Assembly (NCBI GenBank): GCA_027315105.1
Contig: DAHUYP010000082.1
Span: forward strand, 1 to 64,000
Length of the DNA: 64,000 bases
Direction: 5' to 3'
DNA from: Gammaproteobacteria bacterium
Lineage (GTDB): Bacteria; Pseudomonadota; Gammaproteobacteria; Steroidobacterales; Steroidobacteraceae
A program made the translations under genes and the position numbers. The stretch's first letter is position 1. Every line of letters begins with the position of its first letter. A model generated the notes under the pieces. The model did no database searches. It saw only the letters and a program-made list of their open reading frames with translations, and was not told where the DNA came from. Shown in pieces: positions 1 through 10,392 of the stretch.

Positions 1-117
1 CGCGGGCGGCTGCCGGCCGCAGCCGGCCGCCAGCAGCAGCACGGCGGCGGCCGTCGCCGTGACGGCCGCCGCCGTGCCGGCCGGACGCTGGCCCGCCGGG
101 CGTTCGCGCAGATCCAT
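1..117 (-). CDS. N-terminus of a lipoprotein, truncated by the window edge
   Basis: Reverse complement from ATG at 117 reads MDLRERPAGQRPAGTAAAVTATAAAVLLLAAGCGRQPPA, a signal sequence with lipobox LAAGC; no stop before position 1, so absent from the ORF track. Confidence 0.6.
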   Translation of the reverse strand, partial: MDLRERPAGQRPAGTAAAVTATAAAVLLLAAGCGRQPPA

Positions 118-129
118 CGGCTACCTCCG

Positions 130-843
130 CTAGAAATGATAGCTCACGAAAGCGCGCCAGCTGGTGAAATCCTGCTCGAAGCCGGTGTAGTTGCGGTCGA
201 TGTATCCCGCATAGTCGATGCGCGCGCCGAGACTCACATGCGGAGTGACGTTGTAGCCGAGCGCGGCGTTGAACAGCGGCACCGCCAGACCGTCGAAGCC
301 GTCGTGCGCCGCCATGCTCAGATAGCCGCCGCCGAGGCTCGCGTACCACTGCTCGCCGAACGGCCACAGGAACCCAGCCTTGGCGCCGATGCCGTCGTGC
401 CGTTCCGTCGGGCAGGGACCGCCGCAGATGCTCGGGCTGTTGCCGTCGAACTGGACGCGGGCATAGACGGCCTCCACGTACCAGCTCGACCAGATGCCGA
501 TCGGTCCGCGATAGCCGACGCCGAGCTCCAGCTGCTGGCGCGTCAGGGCCAGGTCCTGGAGCGTCGCCTGATCGTGGTTGTAGTCGGCGTCGATGATGAG
601 GCCGGGCAGCGGGTTGAGCCGCCCCGAGACGCCGAAACTGCCGCCCACGGCGGCGCCCTGGTTGAAGAAGTTGCCGTAATAGTCCGAATAGTTGTCGGTC
701 ACGGTGACGCCGCCGCCGCTGAGCGTCAGGTGATTGTCCGGCGGCGGGTAAGCGATTGCCTGCGCCTGCGCCGCCGCCGGCACGCCCAGCAGGCAGGCCA
801 GTGCCGCCGAGGTCAATGTGACTGCATTCAGATTGGTTCGCAT
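130..843 (-). CDS. Outer-membrane beta-barrel protein
   Basis: Signal peptide (MRTNLNAVTLTSAALACLLGVPAAAQAQA), alternating aromatic strands, terminal ...FVSYHF typical of OM barrels. Confidence 0.75.
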   Translation of the reverse strand: MRTNLNAVTLTSAALACLLGVPAAAQAQAIAYPPPDNHLTLSGGGVTVTDNYSDYYGNFFNQGAAVGGSFGVSGRLNPLPGLIIDADYNHDQATLQDLALTRQQLELGVGYRGPIGIWSSWYVEAVYARVQFDGNSPSICGGPCPTERHDGIGAKAGFLWPFGEQWYASLGGGYLSMAAHDGFDGLAVPLFNAALGYNVTPHVSLGARIDYAGYIDRNYTGFEQDFTSWRAFVSYHF

Positions 844-852
844 ACGCTTCTC

Positions 853-2193
853 CTAGACGTTGAGCAGCAGGTGCTCCCGCTCCCACGAGCTGATCACCTG
901 CAGGAACACCTCATGCTCGGCCTGTTTGACGATCGTATAGGCCGCCACGAACGGCTCGCCGAGAATCTGCAGCAGCGGCTCGCATTCTCGCAGCCGCGCC
1001 AGCGCCTCGTCGAGCGAGCGCGGCAATGAGAACGGCAGGTCGTGCGCGCTGCCGGTCACCGGCTCGGTCGGTTGCAGCCCCTCGATCATGCCGAGGTAGC
1101 CGCACGCCAGTGAGGCGGCGATCGCAATGTAGGGGTTGGCATCGGCCCCGCCGACGCGGTTCTCGACGCGCCGCGCGTCGGGCGCGGACATCGGCACGCG
1201 CAGGCCGGCGGTGCGGTTGTCATAGCCCCACTGCACGTTGATCGGCGCCGACAGGTAGCGCGTCATGCGTCGATACGAGTTGACGTTCGAGCAGAACAGC
1301 GACATGGCGGCCGGCACGTAGCGCTGCAGGCCCGCGATGTGCGAGAAGAACAGCGCCGATGGCGTGCCATCCGGGTTGCTGAAGACGTTCGCGCGGCTCT
1401 TCTTGTCGAGAATGCTCTGGTGGATGTGCATGGCGCTGCCGGGCTCCTTGGCGTGCGGCTTGGCCATGAACGTGGCGTACATCTTGTGCCGCAACGCGGC
1501 CTCGCGCGCGGTGCGCTTGAACAGGAACGCCTGGTCGGCCAGATCCAGCGCCGCCCCGTGCAGCAGGTTGATCTCCATCTGCGCCGGGCCGTCCTCGTGG
1601 ATCAGGGTATCGATCGCGATGTCCTGCGCCTCGCAGAAGGCGTAGATGTCGTCGAACAGCGGATCGAATTCGTTCACCGCGGCAATGCTGTAGGACTGGC
1701 GCCCGGGCTCGGCGCGACCGGATCGGCCGACCGGCGGCTTGAGCTGGTAGTCCGCATCGGTATTGGGCTCGATCAGGTAGAACTCCAGTTCCGGCGCGAT
1801 CACGGGCTCCCAGCCGCGCTGGGCGTACAGCTCGAGCACATGGCGCAGCAGATGCCGCGGCGCCATCATCACGCGCCGCCCGTCGGAGTAAAAGCAGTCG
1901 TGGATCACCTGGGCGGTCGGTTCCGCGGCCCATGGCACCACGCGCACCGTCTTCGGATCGGCCTTCAGTACGATGTCGATCTCGGCCGGGCTCATCGCCT
2001 CGCTGGTGTCGGGCGGGTAGTCGCCGGTGACCGTCTGCAGGAAGATGCTCTCGGGCAGGCGCATGCCCTCGTCCTCGGCGAATTTCTCGGCCGGCATGAT
2101 CTTGCCGCGCGCGATGCCGGCCATATCGGGAATGATCGCCTCGACCTCCGAGATGCCATGATCACGAAAGAATTGTTGTATTTCAGTAGTCAT
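853..2193 (-). CDS. puuA: Glutamine synthetase family protein, probably gamma-glutamylputrescine synthetase
   Basis: GS catalytic motifs (APELEFYL, GSAMHIHQS, NRTAGLRVP, RVENRVGGADANPY) plus puuD/puuB/puuC neighbours. Confidence 0.85.
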   Translation of the reverse strand: MTTEIQQFFRDHGISEVEAIIPDMAGIARGKIMPAEKFAEDEGMRLPESIFLQTVTGDYPPDTSEAMSPAEIDIVLKADPKTVRVVPWAAEPTAQVIHDCFYSDGRRVMMAPRHLLRHVLELYAQRGWEPVIAPELEFYLIEPNTDADYQLKPPVGRSGRAEPGRQSYSIAAVNEFDPLFDDIYAFCEAQDIAIDTLIHEDGPAQMEINLLHGAALDLADQAFLFKRTAREAALRHKMYATFMAKPHAKEPGSAMHIHQSILDKKSRANVFSNPDGTPSALFFSHIAGLQRYVPAAMSLFCSNVNSYRRMTRYLSAPINVQWGYDNRTAGLRVPMSAPDARRVENRVGGADANPYIAIAASLACGYLGMIEGLQPTEPVTGSAHDLPFSLPRSLDEALARLRECEPLLQILGEPFVAAYTIVKQAEHEVFLQVISSWEREHLLLNV

Positions 2194-2272
2194 AGATCAC
2201 CTATTTTCGAGCGGCATGCAGATCCTCGTGCATGCCCAGACAGCGCCTCGTGTCCGTTCCTGGACGCGCGGC

Positions 2273-3019
2273 TCAACTTCGTGCGCGGCAGGCATCGCCG
2301 AAGGCGGCGAACAGTGCGCGCGAGAACGCATTGCCGCGCACACGCCATTCCGGGTGCCACTGCACCGCCAGCGCGAAGCTGCGCGCCTGCTCGACGCGAA
2401 ATGCCTCGATCACGCCGTCGCTCGCTCGTGCCTCGACCGCCAGACCGGCTCCGAGGTCGCGAATGCCCTGCCCGTGCAGCGAATTGACCTGGATGCGCTC
2501 GCTGCCGGCCAGGCGCCGCAGCCAGCCGTCGGGCGCGAGGATCACCTCGTGCGCCGCCGCGTACTGCTCCTCGATCGGCCGCTCCGGGTCCTCGCGATGG
2601 TCCATGTGCCCCGGCACTTCATGCAGCTTCTGCCAGAGCGTGCCGCCGAACGCGACGTTCATCTCCTGGAAGCCGCGGCAGATGCCCAGCACCGGCACCC
2701 CGGCCGCCACCGCCCTCGGAATCAGCGGCAGCGTGGTCTCGTCGCGGTGCGGGTCGTGCAAGGTGCCGCTGTCGCTCGGCTCGCCGCGGTAGTGGTGCGG
2801 CTCGACGTTCGACGGGCTGCCCATGAACAGCAGGCCATCCAGCGTCTCGAGCAGCTCCTCGAGGCCGAGCTCGCGGCCGATGGCCGGCACGATCAGCGGC
2901 ATCCCGCCGGCCGCGTCCAGCACGGCCGTCAGGTATTTCTCACCGACCAGATGGTACGGATGCGGACCCAGCACTCGCCGGTCCGCCGGAATGCCGATGA
3001 CAGGACGCTTCGAAGCCAT
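2273..3019 (-). CDS. puuD: Gamma-glutamyl-gamma-aminobutyrate hydrolase (class I glutamine amidotransferase-like)
   Basis: GVPVLGICRGFQEMNVAFGGTLWQ nucleophile region and VQWHPEW motif. Confidence 0.9.
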   Translation of the reverse strand: MASKRPVIGIPADRRVLGPHPYHLVGEKYLTAVLDAAGGMPLIVPAIGRELGLEELLETLDGLLFMGSPSNVEPHHYRGEPSDSGTLHDPHRDETTLPLIPRAVAAGVPVLGICRGFQEMNVAFGGTLWQKLHEVPGHMDHREDPERPIEEQYAAAHEVILAPDGWLRRLAGSERIQVNSLHGQGIRDLGAGLAVEARASDGVIEAFRVEQARSFALAVQWHPEWRVRGNAFSRALFAAFGDACRARS

Positions 3020-3216
3020 GGCTGCGTGGTGCGCCGGCGTGAGTCCTGTATGGACATACAGTCCCGCCGTCGCCTCGATTGCTCTGGGTGGCTGCCATTA
3101 GACCATAGGCAGCCGCTGAACGGCGCCGCACAGTGCGACCTGGCGACCATATCACACAACCGCTCGTCGAAATTCAACCTATTGATCCAACGCGGGATTT
3201 CTGGCATGAGAGATCG

Positions 3217-4509
3217 ATGAGCAGCGACCCTCTCCTGCAGCACACCGACAGCTATTATGCCGCCGCGGCGCCAACGTTGCCGGCCGCAGCGGCGCTCGCG
3301 GGCCGGGTCAGCTGCGACGTCTGCGTCGTCGGCGGCGGCATCGCCGGCTGCTCGGCCGCCCTGGCGCTGGCCGAGCGCGGCTACCGCGTCGTGCTGCTCG
3401 AGGCACAGCGGCTCGGCTGGGGCGCCTCGGGCCGCAGCGGCGGCCAGGTGATCTTCGGCACCGCGGTCGATCAGAGCGAGCTGGAAGGCATGCTCGGAGC
3501 CGACGATGCGCGCCGGATCTGGGATATCTCGCTCGCCGGACTGGCGCTGCTCAAGCAGCGCATCGAGCGCCACCGCATCGACTGCGACTGGGTGGACGGC
3601 CAGATGTTTGCGGCCATCAAGCCGCGGCAATGGCTGCAGCTGCGGGCCTGGCAGGCCGAGCTGGCGCAGCGCTACGGCTATGGCAGCACGCGTCTGATCG
3701 AGCGCGCCGAGCTGCGCGCGCTGCTCGCGACCGAGCGCTATCTCGGCGCCATGCACGATTCCAACGGCGGCCACCTGCACCCGCTGCGCTATACGCTCGG
3801 GCTGGCACGCGCGGCCGCGCTCGCCGGGGTCGAGATTCACGAGCACAGCCGCGCGCTGGGCTTCACCGCCGCGGGCGGCAAAGTGCGGGTGCGCACCGCT
3901 GCCGGCGCGGTCGAGTGCGCGCAGCTGGTGCTGGCCGGCAACGCCTGGCTCGGGGATACGGCGCCGGCGTTGCAGCGCAAGCTCATGGCCATCGCGAGCT
4001 ACGTGATCGCGACCGAGCCGCTGGGCGAGCAGCGGGCGCAGCGGCTGATCGCCAACAATGCCGCGGTGTGCGACACCAACTGGATCCTGGACTACTTCCG
4101 CCGCTCCAGCGATCACCGCCTGCTGTTCGGCGGACGCGTGAACTACTCACTGCTCGACATGCGCGCCGTCGCGCCGGCGACCCGGCGGCGCATGCTGGGC
4201 GTGTTTCCGCAGCTCGCCGGCGTGCGGATCGACTACGCCTGGGGCTGCCTGCTCGACATCACGCTCAGCCGCGCGCCGCATTTCGGCCGGCTCGAGCCGA
4301 ACGTGTACTTTCTACAGGGCTTCTCGGGCCATGGGGTGGCGCTGGCCGGCATCGCGGGGCAGCTCGCGGCCGAGGCGATCGCGGGCACGGCCGAGCGCTT
4401 CGACGTCTTCGCGCGCATCCCACACCGTGATTTCCCGGGCGGCATGTGGCTGCGCCGCCCGGCGCTCGCGCTCGCCATGCTCTGGTATCGGCTGCGCGAT
4501 CTGCTCTAA
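3217..4509 (+). CDS. puuB: FAD-dependent oxidoreductase, probable gamma-glutamylputrescine oxidase
   Basis: Rossmann motif VCVVGGGIAGCSAALALAERGYRVVLLEA, DAO fold, YFLQGFSGHGVALAGIAGQ; ATG at 3217 in the 3133-4509 ORF. Confidence 0.88.
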   Translation: MSSDPLLQHTDSYYAAAAPTLPAAAALAGRVSCDVCVVGGGIAGCSAALALAERGYRVVLLEAQRLGWGASGRSGGQVIFGTAVDQSELEGMLGADDARRIWDISLAGLALLKQRIERHRIDCDWVDGQMFAAIKPRQWLQLRAWQAELAQRYGYGSTRLIERAELRALLATERYLGAMHDSNGGHLHPLRYTLGLARAAALAGVEIHEHSRALGFTAAGGKVRVRTAAGAVECAQLVLAGNAWLGDTAPALQRKLMAIASYVIATEPLGEQRAQRLIANNAAVCDTNWILDYFRRSSDHRLLFGGRVNYSLLDMRAVAPATRRRMLGVFPQLAGVRIDYAWGCLLDITLSRAPHFGRLEPNVYFLQGFSGHGVALAGIAGQLAAEAIAGTAERFDVFARIPHRDFPGGMWLRRPALALAMLWYRLRDLL

Positions 4510-4518
4510 CATGCCGCC

Positions 4519-4752
4519 ATGACACCGACTGCGGTGCAACCGCCGCTCCTCCTGATCATCTGCGCCGCGACCGCCGGCCTCGCCGGCAGGGGCCTGGCGG
4601 GCACTGCGGCGAGCGGCGCCGCCGGCGCGGCCGCCGAGGCCCGGCAGGCGCAGGAAGCCAGGCAGACCGAGCAGCGCCTCGAGCAGCAGCTCGACGCCGC
4701 GCAGCAGCTCGACGCCGAGCGGCGCGCGCAGGCGGAGAAGGACGCGCAATAA
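4519..4752 (+). CDS. Small exported Ala/Gln/Glu-rich hypothetical protein
   Basis: 77 aa, hydrophobic N-terminus then RQAQEARQTEQRLEQQLDAAQQLDAERRAQAEKDAQ helix; 9 bp after puuB. Confidence 0.45.
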   Translation: MTPTAVQPPLLLIICAATAGLAGRGLAGTAASGAAGAAAEARQAQEARQTEQRLEQQLDAAQQLDAERRAQAEKDAQ

Positions 4753-4775
4753 CCCCGGCCGGCGCGATCCTCGCG

Positions 4776-7016
4776 TCAGCTCGCCCGGCGAATCTCGAAG
4801 CAGCGGTGAATGCGCGGATTGCGCACGAAATCGAACGGCAGCGTCCGCGCCGAGATGTCGCTGATGCGCCAGCGTTGCTCGAGCCCCTCGGCGAGGCGAA
4901 AGCGCTGCGCGTTGGTCGAGAACAGCAGCACGCCGTGCGCCGAGAGCAGCTGCATGCAGTGCTCGATCAGCTCGGGGTGATCGCGCTGGATGTCGAGCAC
5001 GCCCTGCATGCGCTTGGAATTGGAGAACGTCGGCGGATCGAGAAAGATCAGATCGAAGCGGCTCGCGCCGTCGGCGGCGCGCGGCGCTGCCGGCGCCGGC
5101 CCTGCCGGGCCCGCCGCCGCACGCAGCCACTCGCGGCAGTCCGCGCGCTCCAGCCGGTGCTGCGCCGGGTCCAGACCGTTGAGCCGCAGGTTCGCCGCCG
5201 CCCAATCGAGATAGCGGTTGGACAGATCGACGCTGAGCGTCGCGCGCGCACCGCCGGCGGCGGCATAGACCGTGGCGCTCGCCGTATAGCAGAACAGGTT
5301 CAGGAAATGCGCGCCGCGCGCGAGCTCGCGCAGGCGCGCGCGCGTCAGGCGATGATCGAGGAACAGCCCGGTATCGAGGTAATCATCCAGGTTCACGAGG
5401 AACTTGAGACCGCCCTCCTGGACCGCGAAGCCGTGCTCCCCCGGGCTCGGGCTCGAGTCGGGCCCCGCGCCGAGGCGCTGGTACTGCTCGCTGCCGCTCT
5501 GGCGCCTGCGCAACCGCAGATGAATGCGCTCGGGCGGCACCTGCAATACCTGCGGCAAGCTCGCCAGCGCCTCGCGCCGCCGCCGGCGCGCCGCCTGCGC
5601 ATCGATGCTCGCGGGCGGCGCGTACTCCTGCACGTGCAGGTGCACGACGCCCGAGCTTGCGTCCGCATAGCGGTCGACCGCAAAGGCATATTCCGGCATG
5701 TCCGCGTCATAGACCCGGTAGCAGCTCACACCCGCTCGCGCGGCCTGCCTGGCCAGGCGCTTTAGATTCTTCTCCAGGCGGTTGGCGAACATCTGCGCAC
5801 CGGGGCTGGCGGCGGCCTCGCTCGCCTGCTGTTGCCGCCGCTGCTCGACGTCCTCGGCGCCCGGAGCGGCGAGGTCGATGCGCAGCAATCGGCAGGGGAT
5901 GGCGCCATTCCAGAGCTCGTGCACCCGATAACTGCGCAGCCGCAGCTCGCGCGCCGTCTCGCTCGAGGCGCTCAGGATGGCGGCATCCCAGCCGGCGAAG
6001 TGGGCGCGCAGCGTGCGCCCGAGCTCGGCATAGAGAGCGCGCGCCTCGGTCTCATCGCCCAGCCGCGCACCGTACGGCGGATTGGTGCACAGCAGTCCGG
6101 GAGCGTCGCTGACAGCCCGCACGCTCGCGACCGCCTGCCGCTCGAAGCGCAGCAGCGGGGCGACCCCGGCGCGCTCGGCGTTGGCGGCGGCGATCGCCAG
6201 CGCCCGCTGGTCGATGTCGCTGCCGCGGATGATGCTCGCCACTGAATCCGCAGCGCGCTGCTCGGCCTCGCGCTTGAGGCGCTGCCAGAGGGCCGGATCG
6301 TGGCCCTTCCAGCCGAGGAAGCCGAAATAGTCGCGCTTGAGGCCCGGCGCGCGCCGGCCGGCGATCATGGCCGCCTCGATCACGAGCGTACCGGAGCCGC
6401 ACATCGGATCGAGAAACTCCGCGCCGCGCTCGGCCGCTTCGGGCCAGCGCGCGCGCAGCAGGATCCCGGCGGCGAGATTCTCGCGCAGCGGCGCCGCGAG
6501 CGCCTCCGTGCGGTAGCCGCGCCGGTGCAGGCCCTCGCCGGCCAGATCGAGCGCCAGCGTCACATGGCTGCCGTGAGCGTGCGCATGCAGACGCACCGCC
6601 GGGCGCGCCGGCTCGACGTCCGGCCGGGCGCCGGTGTCCGCGCGCAGGCGATCGCACACCGCGTCCTTCAGGCGCAAGGCGCCGAAATGCGTGTGCGTGA
6701 TGCCCGGATGCGCGCCGGTGAACGCGCAGGCGATGCTGCCCGCCGGGTCGATGTGCGCCGCCCAATCGATGGCGCGGACCTGGCGATAGAACTCGTCGGC
6801 CGTCGCCGCCTCGAAATCCGCGAGCTGCAGCAGCACGCGGCTGGCGACGCGCGACCACAGGCAGGCCCGATAGCCGGCCTCGAGCGGGCCGCTGAACGAC
6901 ACCCCGGCGCCGCGCTCGCGCACCCCGCCCGCTCCGAACGACTCGAGCTCGCGCGCCAGCAGATCGGCGAGGCCGCGCGGCGCCGTGGCGACGAAGGCAT
7001 GCTCGACCGCGCTCAA
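4776..7016 (-). CDS. rlmL: Bifunctional 23S rRNA methyltransferase RlmKL
   Basis: THUMP region, LDPMCGSGTLVIEAA and CTNPPYGARLGDE in the N-half; LNLFCYTASATVYAAAGGA and LDPPTFSNSKRM in the C-half. Confidence 0.95.
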   Translation of the reverse strand: MSAVEHAFVATAPRGLADLLARELESFGAGGVRERGAGVSFSGPLEAGYRACLWSRVASRVLLQLADFEAATADEFYRQVRAIDWAAHIDPAGSIACAFTGAHPGITHTHFGALRLKDAVCDRLRADTGARPDVEPARPAVRLHAHAHGSHVTLALDLAGEGLHRRGYRTEALAAPLRENLAAGILLRARWPEAAERGAEFLDPMCGSGTLVIEAAMIAGRRAPGLKRDYFGFLGWKGHDPALWQRLKREAEQRAADSVASIIRGSDIDQRALAIAAANAERAGVAPLLRFERQAVASVRAVSDAPGLLCTNPPYGARLGDETEARALYAELGRTLRAHFAGWDAAILSASSETARELRLRSYRVHELWNGAIPCRLLRIDLAAPGAEDVEQRRQQQASEAAASPGAQMFANRLEKNLKRLARQAARAGVSCYRVYDADMPEYAFAVDRYADASSGVVHLHVQEYAPPASIDAQAARRRRREALASLPQVLQVPPERIHLRLRRRQSGSEQYQRLGAGPDSSPSPGEHGFAVQEGGLKFLVNLDDYLDTGLFLDHRLTRARLRELARGAHFLNLFCYTASATVYAAAGGARATLSVDLSNRYLDWAAANLRLNGLDPAQHRLERADCREWLRAAAGPAGPAPAAPRAADGASRFDLIFLDPPTFSNSKRMQGVLDIQRDHPELIEHCMQLLSAHGVLLFSTNAQRFRLAEGLEQRWRISDISARTLPFDFVRNPRIHRCFEIRRAS

Positions 7017-8521
7017 GTCAGGTCGATCCAGGTCGTCTTCAGCTCGGTGTATTTGTCGAACGCGTGCAACGACTTGTCGCGGCCGAAGCCCGATTGCTTA
7101 TAGCCGCCGAAGGGCACGGTGATGTCGTCGGCATCGTAACAATTGACGTACACCACGCCGGCGCGCAGCGCGCGTGCCGCGCGGTGCGCGCTCGTCAGGT
7201 CGCGCGTCCAGATCGCCGCCGCGAGCCCGTAGCTGACGTCGTTGGCGATGCGCAGCGCCTCATCCAGGTCGCGAAAGCTCAGGGTGGCGAGTACCGGACC
7301 GAAGATCTCCTCGCGCGCGATGCGCATCTGCGGCGTGACCTCATCGAACACCGTGGGCTCGATGTAACAGCCGCCGCTGCCCTGGCGCACGCGCCGGCCG
7401 CCGAGCGCGAGCCGGGCGCCCGCGCTGCGGCCGCTATCGATGTATTCCAGTACGCGTTGCGTCTGGGTCTCATCGACCATCGCCCCGAGCAGCGTCTGCG
7501 GATCGAGCGGATCGCCGGGTGCCATGGCGCGGCCGATGCGGCTGATCTCCTGCAGCAGCGGCTCGCGCACCCCTTCCTGGACCAGCAGCCGCGAGCCCGC
7601 CGAGCACATCTCGCCCTGATTGAAGAAGATGGCGGCCGCGGCCGCCCTGGCGGCGCGCTGCAGATCCGGATAGTCGGCCATGATGATGTTGGGCGACTTG
7701 CCGCCGCACTCGAGCGACACGCGCTTGAGATTGGACTGCGCCGCGTACTGCATGACGAGCTTGCCGGTAGCCGTGGAGCCGGTGAAGGCGATCGCGTCCA
7801 CGTCCGCGTGCAGCGCCAGCGCCTTGCCGGCCGTGTGGCCATGGCCCGGCACGACGTTGAACACCCCGGGCGGCAGGCCGGCCGCCAGCGCGAGCTCGCC
7901 GAGCCGGATCGCGCTCAGCGGCGACTTCTCCGACGGCTTGAGCACCAGTGAATTGCCGCTCGCGAGCACCGGCGCGATCTTCCAGGCGGCCATGAGCATC
8001 GGAAAATTCCACGGCACGATCGCGCCGACCACTCCCACCGGCTCGCGCGTGACCAGCGCCAGCGCGCCCGGTCCGGTGGGCGCCACTTCATCGTAGATCT
8101 TGTCGATCGCCTCGGCGTACCAGCGCAGGCACCGCACCGTGGCCGGAACGTCGACCATGAGGCTGTCGCGGATCGGCTTGCCGACGTCGAGCGTCTCGAG
8201 CAGCGCCAGCTCGTGCGTCGCCGCCTCCACCAGCTCCGCGAAGCGCAGCAGCACGCGCTTGCGCTCGGCTGGCGGTCGCCCGGCCCAGTCGCCGCGCTCG
8301 AACGCGGCGCGCGCCGCGGCCACGGCGGCCTCGACGTCCGCCGCGTCGCAGGCCGCAACCGCTGCCAGCTTGCGGCCGTCGATCGGACTGATGCAGTCGA
8401 AGGTCGCACCGCTCGCTGCCGGCGCGGTCGCGCCGCCGATCAGCGCCAGGCAGTGCGGCCGCAGCGCGCGGGCACGCGCGTGCCAGTCCGATGCCGCGTC
8501 CGTATCGATTGCGTCGCCCAT
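7013..8521 (-). CDS. puuC: Aldehyde dehydrogenase, gamma-glutamyl-gamma-aminobutyraldehyde dehydrogenase-like
   Basis: ALDH motifs VPWNFPMLMAAWKIAPVLASGNS, FTGSTATGK, LECGGKSPNII, NQGEMCSAGSR; puu neighbours. Confidence 0.9.
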   Translation of the reverse strand: MGDAIDTDAASDWHARARALRPHCLALIGGATAPAASGATFDCISPIDGRKLAAVAACDAADVEAAVAAARAAFERGDWAGRPPAERKRVLLRFAELVEAATHELALLETLDVGKPIRDSLMVDVPATVRCLRWYAEAIDKIYDEVAPTGPGALALVTREPVGVVGAIVPWNFPMLMAAWKIAPVLASGNSLVLKPSEKSPLSAIRLGELALAAGLPPGVFNVVPGHGHTAGKALALHADVDAIAFTGSTATGKLVMQYAAQSNLKRVSLECGGKSPNIIMADYPDLQRAARAAAAAIFFNQGEMCSAGSRLLVQEGVREPLLQEISRIGRAMAPGDPLDPQTLLGAMVDETQTQRVLEYIDSGRSAGARLALGGRRVRQGSGGCYIEPTVFDEVTPQMRIAREEIFGPVLATLSFRDLDEALRIANDVSYGLAAAIWTRDLTSAHRAARALRAGVVYVNCYDADDITVPFGGYKQSGFGRDKSLHAFDKYTELKTTWIDLT

Positions 8522-8611
8522 GGGGTCACAATCTGGCGATGCACCCGGGCGCTGTCAAATCCAGGGCCGGCGCACAAGTCCCGGCAACGCGCGGCGGCCC
8601 GGCGCGGGCGA

Positions 8612-10102
8612 TTACCAGGCACCCTTCTTCTGACCGACCCACCACACCAGTCCCAGGCCGATCGTTGGCTGGGCTCTCTCCAGCACTCCGAGCGAGTCGC
8701 CCAGGAAGTAGCGTTTATCGGACTGGTCGCGACGCAGCTCACCCATCACCAGAAAGCCATCGGCGGGGCGATAGTCGAGCGTCAACGTACCTTCCTTGAG
8801 GTACTGGGTCGTGCCGCTGAAGAGTCCGCCGACATCGGCGAGGTACTCGGCCCGCGCCGCGAGCGTCAACTTTTGCGTCAGCTGATAGGCGCCGTAGAGC
8901 GCGCCGCCGCTGACATGCTCGGGGCTCGAGAAGGAATACAGGCGCTGCTGCACGTAGTCCGCTTCGGCCTGCAGCGTGAGGGCCGCCGATGCTTGCCAGC
9001 TCACGTAGGTATCGGCGATCTGCAGCTTGCCGTCCGGTGCGTTGGCGATCGGCAGCACGTAGCTGCCCTGCTGATTCGGCAGATTCGGCTGTCCGGCAGG
9101 GGCACTCTGCAGATAGGCCACGTCCGCATGCTCCTGGCCCCGGTAGTAGTTGAACGTCCAGGTGATCGACGCAGCGGGCGTCAGCACGAAGCCCAGGAGC
9201 TGATCCTTGTAATTGTTGTTGTCCTCGGTCTGCTGCACGCCGTTGACGATCCACAGATTGACCACGAGCTCGTCGTTGACCGCGTATTTGGTCCGCAGGC
9301 CCATGTGATAGAAGGGCAGGAAGTCGTACCAGAGGGAGCGTGAGTAGTTCAGCTGGTCCTTGGTGTAATTGCCCTCGATCCCGAGCGAGCTGGCCCATTT
9401 GCCGAAATCCACAGTGAGGCCGCCGCCGACCGGAGCGACGTACGTGCCGTAGGCCTGGTAGATCGACCGGTAGAGGTTCGGTCGCAGCTCGTTGGCGGGG
9501 TTGCCCTGCATGGCCGCCGCCGCCTGGCCGTACTGCAGATCGAGGCGCAGGCCCGTCCGCTTGTCGATCGTCGGATCCGGCGCACTCTCCACCACCAGAT
9601 CCGCCTGATTGAGGCTGAAGCTGTTGCTGCTCACGTCATAGGCGCGCAGCGAATTGACGCGCCCGACCGGTGAATTGGTGTTGTACTCGTAGTAGCCATC
9701 CAGCAGCGCGTTGATGGTCATGCCGCGCAGCATGTCCGCGGCGACAGTGGCGGGCGTCGTTGCCGGCTTGCTCTCGCCGGCACCGGCGGCCGGGGATTGT
9801 GCTGCGGAGGATGCCGCCGGCACCGGCGGGCTCGCCGCGGCCGGGGCCGGCGATCCGGCGCTCGCGCCTTGCCCCGAGAGCTCTTCAACGCGGCGCCTGA
9901 GCTGTTCGACTTCGCGCCTGAGCTCGTCCACGCGCGGATCGGCGTCTGGCGCCGCCGCGCCCTCCGGCGCCGCCGCCGCGTCCGACGTGGCGGCGCCTTG
10001 GCTTTGAGCGGCAGCGAGCGGCATGTAGAGCACGGCGCACGCGGCGCCGGCCGCCATCAAGCGGCCGGCTGCGGACTCGATGGCGCGCCTGCAGCGGTGC
10101 AT
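8612..10102 (-). CDS. Outer-membrane beta-barrel porin (BBP2-like) with N-terminal coiled coil
   Basis: Signal peptide at MHRCRRAIESAAGRLMAAGAACAVLYMPLAAAQ, DELRREVEQLRRRVEEL coiled coil, long barrel-like region. Confidence 0.8.
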   Translation of the reverse strand: MHRCRRAIESAAGRLMAAGAACAVLYMPLAAAQSQGAATSDAAAAPEGAAAPDADPRVDELRREVEQLRRRVEELSGQGASAGSPAPAAASPPVPAASSAAQSPAAGAGESKPATTPATVAADMLRGMTINALLDGYYEYNTNSPVGRVNSLRAYDVSSNSFSLNQADLVVESAPDPTIDKRTGLRLDLQYGQAAAAMQGNPANELRPNLYRSIYQAYGTYVAPVGGGLTVDFGKWASSLGIEGNYTKDQLNYSRSLWYDFLPFYHMGLRTKYAVNDELVVNLWIVNGVQQTEDNNNYKDQLLGFVLTPAASITWTFNYYRGQEHADVAYLQSAPAGQPNLPNQQGSYVLPIANAPDGKLQIADTYVSWQASAALTLQAEADYVQQRLYSFSSPEHVSGGALYGAYQLTQKLTLAARAEYLADVGGLFSGTTQYLKEGTLTLDYRPADGFLVMGELRRDQSDKRYFLGDSLGVLERAQPTIGLGLVWWVGQKKGAW

Positions 10103-10392
10103 ATCAGCGTCCCCTCGCCTCGCAGCGCGCACTGGCATTTCAGCATGAGTGTTCAGGGTTCGGAGCTCGTGACCCACGGTTCGTGGTTCGCATACCTTAG
10201 ACACGGACACGTAAAATCCTCGTATAGATAGCCGGGCGGCTGCCGGACGCCCGATGACCCGGCGTCGGCAGCGCGCAGCCGCCGATGGTGCGCATGGCAG
10301 GAGCCGTCATGGCCAATTCACCGGACTGCCACGGAAATGTCATCCCTCGCCTCGAGACTGTATACCCGGCTCCAAGGACTGCAGAGGCGCTC

